A stretch of 64,000 bases of DNA from Trichopria drosophilae (GCA_030407085.1 CM059585.1:115805501-115869500), one strand, 5' to 3'. Positions 14,131 through 27,125 are shown, counted from the stretch's first letter. Numbers and translations are program-made. Notes: a model not told the origin generated them from the sequence alone.

Positions 14131-14382
14131 TGCAGCGATTACATACATGAAGCATTAAACTTAAAACTACCAATATCAATTAGGAATATGCTCCAAGTAA
14201 ACTTAAAAATGTAGGAACTAGAATTAAGTTGTATCGATCTACCGCCTGTTAATTCCCTTATTCAAATGAGTTTCCCCTTAATTCCAGAGCCCTTGTTCAA
14301 TAGCGGATTAGAATTTTTACAAAGTTAACGACATATCGATTTATGCAAATACTGACCGAAGGCCAATAATGGGATGTTTCAG

Positions 14383-14679
14383 ATATGGACGCGTGCAGAG
14401 CGTCAAGTTGCTGCCACGGGGCGAGGAGTGCCCCGTGGACGGAGGCTCCGGGAGTTCCCTCCTCGAAGGTAACGAGGGCTGTTCCGCTTCCGGAAGTGGC
14501 AGCGGCTCCTCTGGGAGTGGTGGTCCGTCGAGTTCCGGGGGCGCATCCGCGACGGTGGCGTTCATGGATATCAAGTCCGCAGCGAAGGCTCATGCGACCG
14601 AGCACACTCTGGACGAGCGCGCCCTCACCACCCAGTACTACGAGCCTCAACATCTTCAGCACAGGTTTCCCACACACGG
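14383..14679 (+). CDS. spen: spen exon: second half of RRM1
   Basis: The exon follows a TTTCAG acceptor and ends at CGG|GTAAGT. It starts with the last base of an Arg codon and ends with two bases of a Gly codon. The translation (about residues 1-99 of the visible protein) reads RYGRVQSVKLLPR, then a Gly/Ser-rich insert, then SATVAFMDIKSAAKAH as RNP1 and helix 2, then a DERALTTQYYEP end. This is the C-terminal half of the divergent first RRM of Spen/SHARP proteins, here expanded by about 40 low-complexity residues between strands 2 and 3. The preceding half (RNP2 strand, helix 1) is not in the window. The joint with the next exon at 46021 is in phase. The alternative family member spenito/RBM15 is excluded by the size of the downstream protein. 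Confidence 0.9.
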
Positions 14680-16029
14680 GTAAGTTTCTTTTTTCTTTAT
14701 ATTCCACTCTGCGTCCTCGTTTTTCCCTGCCAATTAGTGGGAATTCGGAACGTCATGGGCCGTTAGAAAACGCGACAAGCTAGTCCGTTCATGCATTTTG
14801 ACTTTATTTTATTCCGTTACATTAATCCGTTAATTAAGTTGACGTTTAATTTCTGAGTCCAACTGCGTGGTATCGGGTTTAGCCGTTAGTTGTAAAACGT
14901 GTTATGTTAGAATGTTACATGCTTCAAGTGGCTACACGTAAACATTTTCAATCGTCATTTCTGCTACATATCCAGATCATTACTACGATATGTCTTAATT
15001 TGTTTGATCCAGAGGCGATTTCAGAATTTCTAGCCTAACTTTAAATACTGGCATCTGCCAGGGATTCCACGTACTTTACTGTCATGTAAAGAAGACAACT
15101 TTTTTTATCACCTCTACAGCTGGACCAAAGAGTCATAATTATTTATGATCCTACTTTGAATCACCTCAATCTCTATCTATTTATTGTATATAAAATCAGT
15201 AAATAAAATCTTGCTAAAAAGTATAACCCACCTCGTAGTCCATCTCCAATATTTAGCTAGAAGTACTTTAAGCTGCCTAACAAATGATGTGGGGATGAAC
15301 AAATCCGCATGGTTTCGCTAGTACCTTTTGGTTACCCCCATAATGTTCTGAATTTACGGCTGTTTTCTATTTGCATCTGATGCGGGAAGAGCAGGGGGCT
15401 TCCAGAGGATACTGGTGTCACTCAGCGGTCTAATCCTTTTTTTGGCCTCAATAAGTATACACAAAAGATTGGTCAATGACAGCCTCATGGGCTGGTCATA
15501 ACAATGAAGATGCAGATGCTTCCAGCTGTCTTACATATTATACTTTCTGAACTGTTGTTTCTTGTTAACCATCGTATCCTGTAACCAAATGGGAGTCATC
15601 TATTACAAAAAATCCTATTGTGCTTCTAACATAATGCGTTGAAACTATCGGTTGATTATAGCGTTCAGTTACCGCGCAAGTCGTAACTCATGATCGTCGG
15701 GGAATTCATACATACTTGTTTGTCGGCAACAAGAAGACCGTTCGGTAGATAAGGTCAGTGATAATACCTTTGCGCGATGACTGCGAGACTTAGGACTCCG
15801 TCAGGTAGATTACGCGGTATAGCTCGAGAGAAGACCTCTAAACAACACGTAGTGTTATCGTTTCGCAATGAGTCACGTCGAGCGAATTAAATCGCACGTC
15901 ACCGGAAGCGGCGCTGCAGGTAACGAGCGACATTGAAACACCGGACGGACGTGCGATTTCTACAGACCGAGGCGACAACGTACGGTACGTTGTCTGCTCT
16001 CCCATTTTCGAGTAAAATTTACGTACGAT

Positions 16030-16644
16030 CTGCATTTCCTACTCTAAACGTATATATATATTTCCGTTTTTAGTCCCCCGTTAGCAACACCTCGTCCTTT
16101 CCTCCTCCTACTTCTAGTGAACCTCATCCACGACTTCCTCCACCACCACCTGCCGCATAGCGACGATTGTTTTCCAACTGCGCGGAACCAATCGCAGCAT
16201 CCGGACCAAGCCTGCTGACACGCTCGATACAGACGACTACGGTGCACGCAGAACGGAACGTTGACTTGGATTTATTCAAGCAAATGGTTGTTGAACAACG
16301 TGTTGTGACAGTGCTCGTGAATGGGCACTAGAAACGTGGAATAAAAAAAATTAGTATACGCAGTGCAGCGAAATGAGTGCGCGGGAAAAAGGTGCATCGA
16401 ACGTGGGATTCATGCAGAAGATGGGATTTACTTGTGAAACGCTGAGTTAATGGATGCAGTGCTGGAATACAGTGTTTCATGATGTTGTAGTGAGGATTAT
16501 GATTGTGGTGGTGTCGCAATTGCGGATATAGCAAGGTTTTCATCGGTTGGAAGATTACTTTTCGAGAGCAGCCTCCAGGAAAGTGATTCGCCGAGCTATT
16601 GGTTGGATTTACGCCGGGTCATGCACCAACGACTTGAAACGCAG
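16030..16644 (+). other. spen: Possible alternative first (non-coding) exon of spen
   Basis: A GC-balanced, non-repetitive block stands out from AT-rich intron. It ends in a consensus donor, CAG|GTAAGT at 16644/16645, and many stops in all frames suit a 5' UTR. A short ATG frame at 16621 ends in phase 0, which does not fit the phase-2 entry of the exon at 46021. If this is an exon it would therefore be untranslated or splice elsewhere. No acceptor was chosen, and the transcription start is unknown. Confidence 0.25.
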
Positions 16645-18254
16645 GTAAGTTTTCCTTCATCCTCTTCCTTCCATAAATGCAGATCGTACCCAGGACTCTA
16701 CGATGTAAGAAAATCCCTTGTTGAAAACGGAAATCGGATGATTGGTACTGTAGACTTTAGCAAACATTTGTCGAACGGCACCAGATGTTACGAAAGAGCG
16801 GCGTATGCAAATTGAGCGACCACAGTTGAACCAGCAAACGATGTTTTTTTTTGAACCCGTCGAACCTTATTCTAGGAAATGTACAATGAGCGCGCAAATA
16901 ACTTATCAACAACGACCATCGCGCCATCACGTGAGAACACTGATTAAAATCTCAAATCGCCAACGACGTCGAAGTTTTCCGTTTTACGATTATCGCCATC
17001 GTACCGGGAGTCTCGTTTCACCACGTCCTGATAAGATTTCAGACAAAAAATACGTCTACGTTTTTGGCTCTATTCCTGAATAATGGTGAAAAACGGAAAA
17101 GTCTTTAAGGTGGGACGAGATAAAAGCATTTTATGTTGTTTCTGGAACGTCATAAGGAAATTTCTTTTAAAATCTATGTTTCCTTAAGTTTTCGTCACGT
17201 TTAAATAAAAATATTTTTTTGTATATTTTCAGTTTATTGAATTTAAAAATTGACTGCTAGATGGCGTTGACTATCAAACTTATCCATTAGTACATCTCAA
17301 CTGCCGCGTTCATATAATGCTCTTCGCGTAAGCTGGCTTAGAATCTGTTTCTGCGGTATTCGCTTCTAAAAACGTGCAAGAACTTGATGTCGGGGGAAAA
17401 AAACAATAATGAAAAAAACGATAACTTAACGATTGCGCTGATTCACGGTTTGAGAAACGCAAGACATTCGTGGCCAGGAATGCGCGTACATTATTTTCCA
17501 CGATACGTGTCGCATTAAACGTCTTAAGCAGTGTTTTGAAATGTAAATTTCTCGAAAAAATAATGAACACGTATGCCTTTCGAAAAAGCATGAATAACAC
17601 ACCGCTCCATTTTTGTTGGGAATTTCTTTTGCACGGAACGTTGGCGAACAAAATTTTAATAGACCTTTTCGACCTAATTCAAAGATATACATATTTCGTT
17701 TCGCAATACTCGCTCACGTTGTCTTTTGCTCGTTTCGATGTAAATACGTTGTGATTTTTACTTTATAATTTGTAATCACGTATGACCCTGTAGCGCTTAT
17801 TAATCTCGCGCTTGCGTAGTGGGCAGCTCCGTCGCGCTTGCCGGAGATAGCTTATCGAAGCTCGTGTCACCGTATTCCGTACAAATGTCAAATGCGTAAT
17901 TCGAGTTGTGTATGTTTGCGAAGCGAATACCTCAAGAAAGTAACGCACGTTATTCCCAACTGCGATTTTTTAATAAGAATCTCGGTTTCAAATAACATGG
18001 GCGATTCCGCGAATTTTTGCGCTTATAAAGACATATTTGAAGTAAGAGATATATTGTCGCTAAGTCACTACTGTTTTAAGTTTATATTTATACTAACGAT
18101 CCACGTATATCATATTTCATTTGCTTATGGGTATATAAAAGGAACATTTTTGAGAATTTCGATTGGAGAAAGTTACAACATTTTTCATATCAAGGGCACA
18201 AAATTTGAGTCCCGTGGGTTATCGCCGCGATGGAGGTTGCACAATTTTGGGTCA

Positions 18255-18481
18255 ATATTTGGGTGCGGGTCGAAAAACTGACAAATCAAAAAGCCGACAG
18301 GTCGAAAAATCGACAATCGAAAAGCCGACAGTAAAAAAACCGACAGTTCAAAGAATGACTGTCCTCCTGACGATGTGTCTATTTTTTCATGTGTCGGCTT
18401 TTTGACTGTCGGCTTTATGACTGTCGGTTTTTTGACCTGTCGGCTTTTTATTTGTCGGTTTTTCGACCCGCACCCCAATAT
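18255..18481. mobile_element. Foldback (inverted-repeat) element with GCCGACAG motifs
   Basis: The left arm begins TTTGGGTGCGGGTCGAAAAA and the right arm ends TTTTTCGACCCGCACCCCAA. The arms of about 95 bp are near-complementary and filled with repeated (A)nGCCGACAG / CTGTCGGC(T)n words, around a spacer of about 30 bp. Open frames on both strands are a by-product. No protein or clear target duplication was found. It looks like a non-autonomous foldback element or MITE. Confidence 0.65.
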
Positions 18482-19378
18482 TTAGGTTATTGCATTTGTT
18501 TATGTTACCGCTAAAAACGAGTTTTTAAAACCTTAAAAACATTATTTTTCATGTTTAACCCTTTTTATAGTAATTTAAAAAGAATATTATATTTAAGTAT
18601 ATTTTTACTGAAATAATTGAATAATTTACACGATTTCAATAAAAAAACGCCAAAAACAGTAGTAAAATGAAAGTTTGATTTTTAACTTTCGTTTCTTTCA
18701 TTTTGTTAAAAAAAATCGTACGATAAAAAACCAAAGCAGGTAGAAAAGTTTAGATATTTTATGCAATTTTGGGCATATTTGAGACAGTAACAAACAAATG
18801 TCCTTCCCGCTCAAATTTTTGGTTAATTAAAAATTGTTCATAAAAAAAATTTATTTTTATTTAAAGTGTTAATTAACAACTAACAAATTTTTGAAATTTT
18901 TAATCCATTCTATCGTGTAGAGCGTACCCGAAAATAATAGGGTTGGGTATTTTCCAGCAGATTTTTTTATGTTTTCATAAAGCTCCTAAGCTCAAACGTA
19001 AACTACAAATTTTGGCTTTTTGCCACTTAATCCGCCTGTGCACAAGGACGAGTATACTCGCCCAAACTACATTGTTTACATATGGGAAAAGAAAAACTCG
19101 TGCTCAGGAAGGGAAGGATAATGACAAACACACTCGGTTTTGTCATGAAAAGCTTGTGTCGAAAGTTGGATGTTGATATGTTTTTTGGGTCAGGCTGTAT
19201 ATTTATAATTTTATCGGTAAAATTACAGAAGAACTGCCCCACCTCAAAAATGAAATGTGTCACTTGTTTTCGATGTATTTTTGCCTCCTGATTACGAATA
19301 TGATAATGAAATTTGGCGGTCGGACATATTGAAACCGCTATTTTGTAAGAAAAAAAAGTAAAAAATAAAAAATAAAAT

Positions 19379-19450
19379 TACCTCGACCGGGAATCGAACC
19401 CTAGTCTCCCGAATAGCATTTCAGTGCCATAACCACTTGACTGCAACCGT
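19379..19450 (-). tRNA. tRNA-like fragment (SINE head or tRNA pseudogene)
   Basis: On the minus strand a D-arm-like GTCAAGTGGTTATGGC is followed by an anticodon-arm-like hairpin (CTGAA/TTCGG stem) and a B-box/T-arm GGTTCGATTCC. A T-rich run follows that could end RNA polymerase III transcription. The acceptor ends do not pair (CGGTTGC upstream against GGTCGAGG downstream) and the anticodon loop appears one base short. It is not a normal functional tRNA; a tRNA-derived retroposon or pseudogene is more likely. Confidence 0.4.
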
Positions 19451-22199
19451 TGTTTCTAAATTCTTCTAAAATAACGAATATACGGAACAGAGAGTAATTT
19501 TTTTTTAGATATGTTTAATGTAACGAGTTTGGACAAGTTGAAATACGTTTAATATCGAATTTGATTTATAAAAAGTACATCAAAGTTTTATTCCATTACG
19601 TGAAAATATTTTAAAGCTAAAATAGAAATATAGATATAATATTGCATTAAAATTATCTACATTTATTGTACGTTTTATTCTAAATGCTGCATTGTTTCGT
19701 ATTAATGAAATTAAATCGAATCTATTACAATCTTTAAGAAATAGCCAAAATATTTTTAATGACTAACGGTCGGTAGTAGCTGCTTCTGACGATTTTTTTC
19801 GTTTCATTACTCAAGCGCGGCATTTGCCGGTTCAACATTTTTTTGGACGAAACGAATCGCTTTTGCAGCGTTGGCATATTTATTTCATCAGAGGTGGTAT
19901 ACTATTAATAGAAATGAAAAACTGATTTTGATGCGAACGATATCTCCCGCTGCTACACGTACATGCATTACTTGCAAATTGCACTCACGAATTTACATAC
20001 TGCATTTCAACGTATTTGAATATCGAAGCGAATGCAGGATAATTAAAGTATGTATAGAATTTTATGGGCCATAATATTACCTTGTATTATACCTTGGATA
20101 TACAAGAAAATTTATACTTTATTTAAATAGGGACTAGTTAGCTAATACGTTTATTATTAATAAAGTTCACTAAGGAACTGGGGTATACGCTACGATCTTG
20201 TCTACGATTAAAGTAGATTTGTGATGCATTTTTTTGTGATTTAATTATAGGTTCTTATTTTTCTAGTTTCTTCATTTTTATGTATATGAAATTTAATCAA
20301 GTGTCGAGGCCGGTGCAATTTGTTTGCAATTTTTTAATTGTTTTAACCTATTTAGTTATAGTATATGTTCACTAATACAACGTTACTATCTTGAATTTGA
20401 TGTTTTATTCCTTTAATCATTTTTAAATTTTAGTTCATTTTTAATTTTTAATATTAATGAAACCAAAAAGTCTCAAATAATGATTTTGTATCCGCCAGTT
20501 GTGTAATAAAAATATAAAAATTCTTACATTGGTAACTTAAGGCTTAGAGCACGGAAATGTTTTTTTTGATAGCGCGATCATAAAACTGTCCTGTTCGCCC
20601 CCTAGCGATGGATTATGGTGTTACTTCCAAAGCGTTTAGGAAATATTACGTGCATTTGCTTATTGATTAGTGTACACTTTCTAAACTAGAATCAGTTACA
20701 AATTTCTAATTCAGAAATGTAAATTAAGTCAGTAATTCAATTCGTAATAATTCATCAATAATTCAAATATTCAACCACTCATTCATTCCTCATTCAAGTT
20801 CATTTTGTAATATGATCTATCTCTTTTTTATTAGTTTGAATCATGAATTGTGTTGAACTCTGACTAATTGTGATTTATTTTTCACTATGCATTAGTAGTT
20901 TTATAATCATTTAAATTAAAGAGTCTAAATGTAATGAATGCCAATTTTTTAACTTTTCTAAAGTATTTTTGCTATTCGATACACCCGCTCACAATTGTTG
21001 TTATTTATATATTTGTTTTCATTATTTTTAACGTCGACAATATTAGATTGACACGAATGTCGTGTATGAAATATACACGAACTGAGCCACGGTAATTGGA
21101 GAATCAATAAGGGATGATTGAAGAATCAATAAAAAAAATATAAACGTCACGTCAGAAATCAACGTCGAATATGTTTGACTTGGACGAGGATTTTCCTGAA
21201 AAATTAGTTTCCTTTTCAAAAAACGCTTCACGAGTAAAATTAAATAAACGTCAACAAACATACCGAAACAGCGATAACGTCATGTACAGCAAATATTTTC
21301 TTAAAATCTGTTATTCTTTGATTAATTACTAATGTTGAAAGAATTGATTAATCAAAATTCCTTGAAAGTGAAAAGACATTGATGCAGAACAACTTAATAT
21401 ATTTTTTTAAATTAATAAAAATAAAATTGATTTTTATTTAGAAAAAAAATTGTATTAGACTAAACGACGCATATTAATGACAAAAAACTTCGGTAGGTGA
21501 TTTTCCTATACGCAACGTTGAAATGTTTTTCAGAATATTCTCGACCAATTAGAAAATGTTTTGTATCCTCCCCTTTTTTTTATATTTAATTACTCACCAA
21601 TTAACCTCTACATTCATCAATAATATTCCAGACTGTTTTTAGTCGCGAAAACTCGAATGTTTTTTGTCATTGTTTTTAGAATGAAAATAACTTCTGTTTC
21701 ATTTTTTTTTATTTATTTTATCTACGTATATTGATTTGTAATGTACATAGAAAATTTTAAATAGAGTACTTGATCAATACCAATTATGTAATTACTTACA
21801 TGGTAATTTTGAGCTTACAGCCATGAGCTATTTTATGGCGAACGTAATAACGCAATTTATATTCAAGTTTTTCGGAAACTATTTGCTTAAGGTAGGTCTA
21901 AAGTAGAACAGTTATCGACTTGTTCTCAAAATTAGAGGAGCCGAACTTAAAAATGATTTACAGCTTTTTTTAATTCTGGATCTAGTACACATTGTCTATG
22001 TAGAAACCTCAATTTGTTTGTAAATTGTTTGAAGTTATAAATAGAAAACTTCAATGATTTTTAATTCAAACAATTTTTGTTTAATTTTAAAATCTGAAAA
22101 GTAAAATTTTCAATTTATATCCTGTTTGTAGAATAATGTCAAGTTTAGTGTTCCTAGAGTTGAATAAATAATGCAATAACTAAGTATCAATATATGACA

Positions 22200-24570
22200 C
22201 TGGATGGATAACTAAATCAACAAATGAGTGAATGGATGGTTCCATTCCCAAAAATTAATGAATCAATTCAATTAATGCATTGGGCTGGTTGAATGAGTGA
22301 AACGTCATGAAACCAATGAAGCAACTATCGAACAGAGGAAACAGACGGATTAACTAACGGACTCAACAAACCAACGAACGAAAAAAACGAACAAGAAACT
22401 AACCAAATAACGAACCAATGATCTAACAAATGAATAAACCAAGAAACCAGCGAATGAATGGACCAAGTAACGAACGAACTAACGAAGTAACTAACGAACC
22501 AACTAACGAACGAACAAACCAACCAATAAAGGACTGAACCAACGAATTAATGATGGAACCATTAAACTAACTATGGAAAGAATGGACAAAAGAACGACTG
22601 AAGGAACCAACTACCATTAATGAAGTAATGAAGTAAACTAACAATGGAACGAAGCAAACTTTTATCGAAGGTACCAATTAACCAACTAACGAATACGTTA
22701 ACAATTAACAAACCAACCAACCAATGAGCCAATTAAGGAACTTACCAACTAATTAACCAATCAACGAACCACCAACGAAGAAAGCAACAAACAATTTAAC
22801 GAACCAAAAACAATCAATGCACGAACCACCGGACCAAAAAATAAACGAATAAACCAACCATATAAAGAATTATGGATTATGAACGGATTAATAAAAAAAA
22901 CATCAAACGAACTAACGAACCAAGAAACCAAAAAACAAACGTGAAAGTCGAAGGAATCAACTAAATAACAAACCAACAAATTAACGACGTGGCCAAAGAA
23001 TCAATTAACGAACTAACAATCAAAAGAATCAATCCACCATTGAACTAACTACTGTACTAACGGGCCAAAAAACGAACATTGCAACGAAGGAACCAAATAC
23101 ACCAACCAATGAACCAACCAACTCACGAGTACAAAACAACCAATTAAGATCGAACTAAGGAATTAGTGAAGGAACCTGCTGTAGAACGGATGACTAGGTT
23201 AACGAATCAAAGAACTAAAGACCGAACCAACTAATAAACGAGCAAACCAACAAACCCATGAAGCAACTAACAAACATACCAAGTAATTAACAAACCCATG
23301 AACCAACAATCGAACGAAACAACTGAGGAACACATGAACCAAAGCCGGAAAAAATGAAGGAAGGAAAGTAAAGACCGACCGCACCAAATAACAAACAAAC
23401 TAATAAAAAAACAGACAATTAATCATTGAACCGACTAATTAATAAACGAACGGACCAACAAATCCAGGAACCAACTAACGAATATAACAACTAATTAGAA
23501 AACTGAGGAACAAACCAACCATTTAAACAATAAACCAAACAAAGATCGTAGGAACCAACTAACGAACGAAAGAGCGAAAGAAACAAGTAACGTTCGAAGG
23601 AACCAAAGACACAATTAGCGCACCAAATAACAAACCAATCAAGGAACGATCTAACTAATGAACAAACCAAACAACTAATGAATCAATGAATCAGATAAAC
23701 AACGAGAGAACTAACTAATAAATAAGAGAATCAATGAACTAATGAATCAACGGACCTACCAATGAACGAAGGAGTCAATCAACCAATGAATCAACTAACA
23801 AAATCGAAGAAACAATAAGCTAAGGAACTAACAAACTAATCAATTAACCAACTAACGAACCAATGGAAGGAACCAAGTAACAATCGAAGGAACCATGTAA
23901 CGAGCTAAGGGTCCAAGGAACTGACTAACGAAGTAACAAACGCAAGAACCCACGAACAAACATACCAAGTAATTACCAAACCAACAAACCAACTAATGAA
24001 CATTTCAAGGCACCAAATAACAAACCAACCAAGGAACGATGCAATTAATGAATAAACCAACTAAGTAACAATTTAATGAACCAGATATCGAACGATGGAA
24101 CCAACGAATTGATAAGTGAAAGAACCGACCAACCAATGAACCAATTAACGAATTTAGAAACTAATTGGAAAACAAACAAATCAAGAAAGTAACTAACGAA
24201 CATACCAGCTAACTGCGGAGAAGGAACCAACAAACGAATGAAAGAAAATAGGAACGAAGGAACCAAGTAACGAATGAAAAACCGTAGGAAATATTGAACC
24301 AAGCAACCAACTAACAAGCGAAAGAAACAACTAACGACCGAATTCATCAACAAAGAAATCAGCTGATGAAACAACCAACCACCTAATAAATCAACGAACC
24401 AATTAACGAAGCCATGAACCAACTAAGGAATGGACGGACCGGTCAACAAATAAAAGAAACAACCAATCAACATACGTTCTAATTAACAAACCATCAAACC
24501 AATAAACGAAGGATCTAACGAACCAATTAACGAACCCAACAGCCAACAAACACAACAACACGACCGTATG
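22200..24570. repeat. 2.4-kb degenerate AAC-tetranucleotide array
   Basis: About 2.37 kb consists of AACN words with N mostly C, G, T or A (AACCAACTAACGAACG and variants), interspersed with AAGGAACC and ATGAACC. The period of four is obvious, but no two stretches are identical for long, so this is an old, diverged tetranucleotide microsatellite or satellite. The + strand is strongly depleted of T and the reverse strand reads GTTN. Hydrophobic minus-strand frames of 60-125 codons inside it (for example 24045-24422) are artefacts of the GTT repeat, which encodes Val and related residues. Confidence 0.9.
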
Positions 24571-24779
24571 AAAGGAGTAATTAATATGTCAATAACAACA
24601 TGTGTAAAATGTTTTCTTTTCTCAACCTAATCTCAACCGACTTGGTCATAATTCGATTCTTGTTAATGTTTACATTCTTTTTAACAGTATTTTGAACCCG
24701 AGAGTAGTATGGTCTCCTGTTTTAATATTCCCCACCCAGTTATTTTGAAAATTTAAAAATCCATTTTCTTTTCTAAAAA

Positions 24780-25520
24780 CTAGTTGAGACTGACAGTCTC
24801 AACCTCTTTACATCGCTGTCTGATGTCGTGTCTCGATTTTCTTCGGTTTATCGCCGCCAAGAGCTGTTCTGACGTGGCTGGCGACCGCGTTCCAGGTTAC
24901 GTATATCGTACACGTACGTCCCGGCTTATTCAATGAACGATCCGCCGAGAGAGCAGCCGCGGTTCTCCACATCCGTGACACAATAGCAGGTCGTTAACGT
25001 TCGCGTGACCAATGCGCCTCGCTATATTGCGCGAGACCTTCGTTTTCCGTCGAGATTTTACTATTATAATGCAATCTCGGCGGTACTTAGAGGGAAGGGG
25101 GGTACTTTGGTCTCCGAGAGGAGTGGTGGGGGAGTTGGGGGTCCAAGGGGCGGGGGCATTCTTCGAGAGAAAGAAACGCGACCGACACCTGCGGGATGAG
25201 AAATCGCGGCGAAGATAATTAACCCGCGTTCCTTTTTGATCTATAGATCGTTAACGCGACGCGCGATTTATCTTATTGTTGTGGCGCAATGCGCGAATCT
25301 CGCACCGACACGAGACTATTTTCCAAGTGTACGAATGGAGATTCTTCGATCGAACGTGACTGGTCTGCGCGTCCAGTAATGATTTCATATTTTCGTTTTG
25401 TAATCTCTTAATGCCTCCGATACACGTGACAGTTGGGAAAAAATTCCATGCGCTAATGATAAGAATTCGATTAGCGATTCGGCTTGCAAGATTCGAAATT
25501 CGCCCGGTCACGATATTTTT
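24780..25520. promoter_or_regulatory. CpG-rich unique island in the large intron
   Basis: Immediately after the AAC array the sequence becomes GC-balanced and CpG-rich (for example TTAACGCGACGCGCGATTTA at about 25250), with a G-rich run at about 25090-25160. It carries no repeat signature and no coding frame that I recognise. An intronic enhancer or alternative promoter is possible. The evidence is composition only. Confidence 0.25.
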
Positions 25521-25530
25521 TTACCGTTAC

Positions 25531-26410
25531 TCTCTAAATTATTTGGAGTAGGAATTCACTTATTGTGGAATAAAAATTGAGCAATTCGAGTGAAAGAATA
25601 AATGATCACTCATTAAGATAGAGATTATGTACTCTTTCACTAGAGTGACTCAAATTTCACTCTAAAATCTCGATCGAAGAATTTAAAGTAAAATGACTCT
25701 AGAACAAATAAATTGTCACCACAAAATAATGTTCACTTCAATACATGTTCACTCTTTATAGAGTGAAATTTGATCCACACTACACTTTACATTACTTGCA
25801 TTGACAGTTCACTAGTTACGGAGTGAATTCGTATTCCAGGCATTGCACTTTCTAAAAGATTAATCCTTTGCTCTTTATAGAGTGAAAATTGAGCCACTCA
25901 ACTCTCTAAATTACTTGGAGCCAGAATTCACTCTTAACGGAGTGAAAATTGAGACGCTCTAGTGACAGAAGGGTGAGAATTCACCACACAAATAGTGGAT
26001 TTTCGCTCATTAATTCACTCTTTTACTAGTTTAGCTCCATTTTTAATCCATAAAAAATGAAATCTTATTCCAAGGAAAGTAGTAAATACTCACTCAAACA
26101 AACTCTCACTACAATAATTTCAGAGACTAAAGTGATTAAACTTCACTCTAAAATGAGTGAAGTTTCACCAAAGAAAAAATGTTCACTGTAAAGTCTGTTC
26201 ACTCTTTATAGAGTGAAAATTAGGCTACTCAATTTTTTAAATTTCTAGGAATGAAAATTCACTCTTAACGGAGTGAAATTTGAGCCACTCTATTGACAGC
26301 GTGAATTCTCACTCTTTACGATTAATAATTCACTGAATTCACACATAAAGAGTGAATTTTCACTCCAAGAGTCTTTAAAGAGTAGTTATTCACAAAAATT
26401 ATCATTCCTC
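25531..26410. repeat. GAGTGA-family palindromic repeat cluster
   Basis: The cluster starts with CTCTCTAAATTATTTGGAGT and ends with AGTGAATTTTCACTCCAAGA, near-complementary termini. Inside, GAGTGAAAATTGAGCCACTC-like words and their complements repeat every few tens of bases. Each GAGTGAAAATTCACTC-like word is itself nearly self-complementary. This is one of at least six members of this family in the intron. Confidence 0.8.
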
Positions 26411-26459
26411 AAGAGTGAAAATTGAAAAAGTATTTTCGATAAAAATTATCCTAGAAATT

Positions 26460-27125
26460 GATTACTTGAACATTTCAAGAATAAATTGCGAGGTTGAGAA
26501 TAGAACAATTAGATTATTGAATTAGTAAATTGTACTATTAGTAGTAAATAAAATTACTAAATTAGTCTCCGACTTTTCATTCATTAATTAGTCAAATTTA
26601 ACTAATTCATTTCACTAATAACAAGTTTATTGCAATTACTAGTTTTTGAATAGTAAAATTAGACTAATGAAATAGTAGCTTTTACTATTAGTAGTAAATA
26701 AAATTACTAATTCAATCAGTTACCGACTTTTTACTCCTTCATTAGTAAAATTTAACCAATTCATTTTACTAATAATGATTATGCTATCATTAATTCGAGA
26801 ATAGTACACTTAGACTAATGAATTAGTAACTTTACTATTTGTAGTAAATAAAATTACTAAATTAGTCCCTGACTTTTCATTCAATCATTAATCAAATTTA
26901 ATTAATTTATTTTACTAATAAGATGTTTAACGTTATTACTAATTTGAAAGTAGGGGACTTAAACTAATTATTTACAAACTTTTTATACTTATTATTAAAA
27001 ATAGTTACTAATTAAACTAGTCCCCGATTTTTCATTCATTCATTATTAAAATTTAACTAATTAATTTTACTAATAAGATCTTTATTGCAGTTACTAATTT
27101 GAAATTAGTAAACAAGATTTTTGGG
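26460..27125. repeat. TTAGT/ACTAA-family tandem repeat, first block
   Basis: About four units of roughly 145-160 bp. Each contains TAGTCCCCGACTTTTCATTC (with variants) and many ACTAAT/ATTAGT words. CCGAC or CTGAC marks recur near 26570, 26727, 26868 and 27027. Units are diverged but aligned. The block abuts the preceding GAGTGA cluster. Confidence 0.8.

Larger units (their letters stand above)
1..14382 (+). other. spen: Intron sequence (or 5' flank) before the first visible spen exon
   Basis: The first recognisable exon at 14383 opens in the middle of RRM1 with a spliced codon, so this stretch is at least partly the preceding intron. I looked for the missing exon, which should encode the RNP2 strand of RRM1 (a WVGNLP-like motif) and end in a phase-2 donor. 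I did not find it, so it probably lies upstream of the window. Open frames here are 60-210 codons, lie on both strands, overlap each other and resemble nothing I know. Sub-blocks with visible structure are listed separately. About 1.3-4.8 kb, 5.4-7.6 kb and 11.5-12.7 kb are plain AT-rich sequence in which I see nothing specific. Confidence 0.7.

Noticed and set aside
14297..14783. Four other open frames overlapping the RRM1 exon
   Set aside because: Shadows of a GC-rich exon. Only the frame giving RYGRVQSVKLLP joins in phase with the exon at 46021.
22325..24422. Hydrophobic minus-strand open frames of 62-125 codons
   Set aside because: They lie wholly inside the AACN array, whose reverse strand (GTTN) reads as Val/Leu/Phe-rich peptide without stops. 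The membrane-like look is a repeat artefact.
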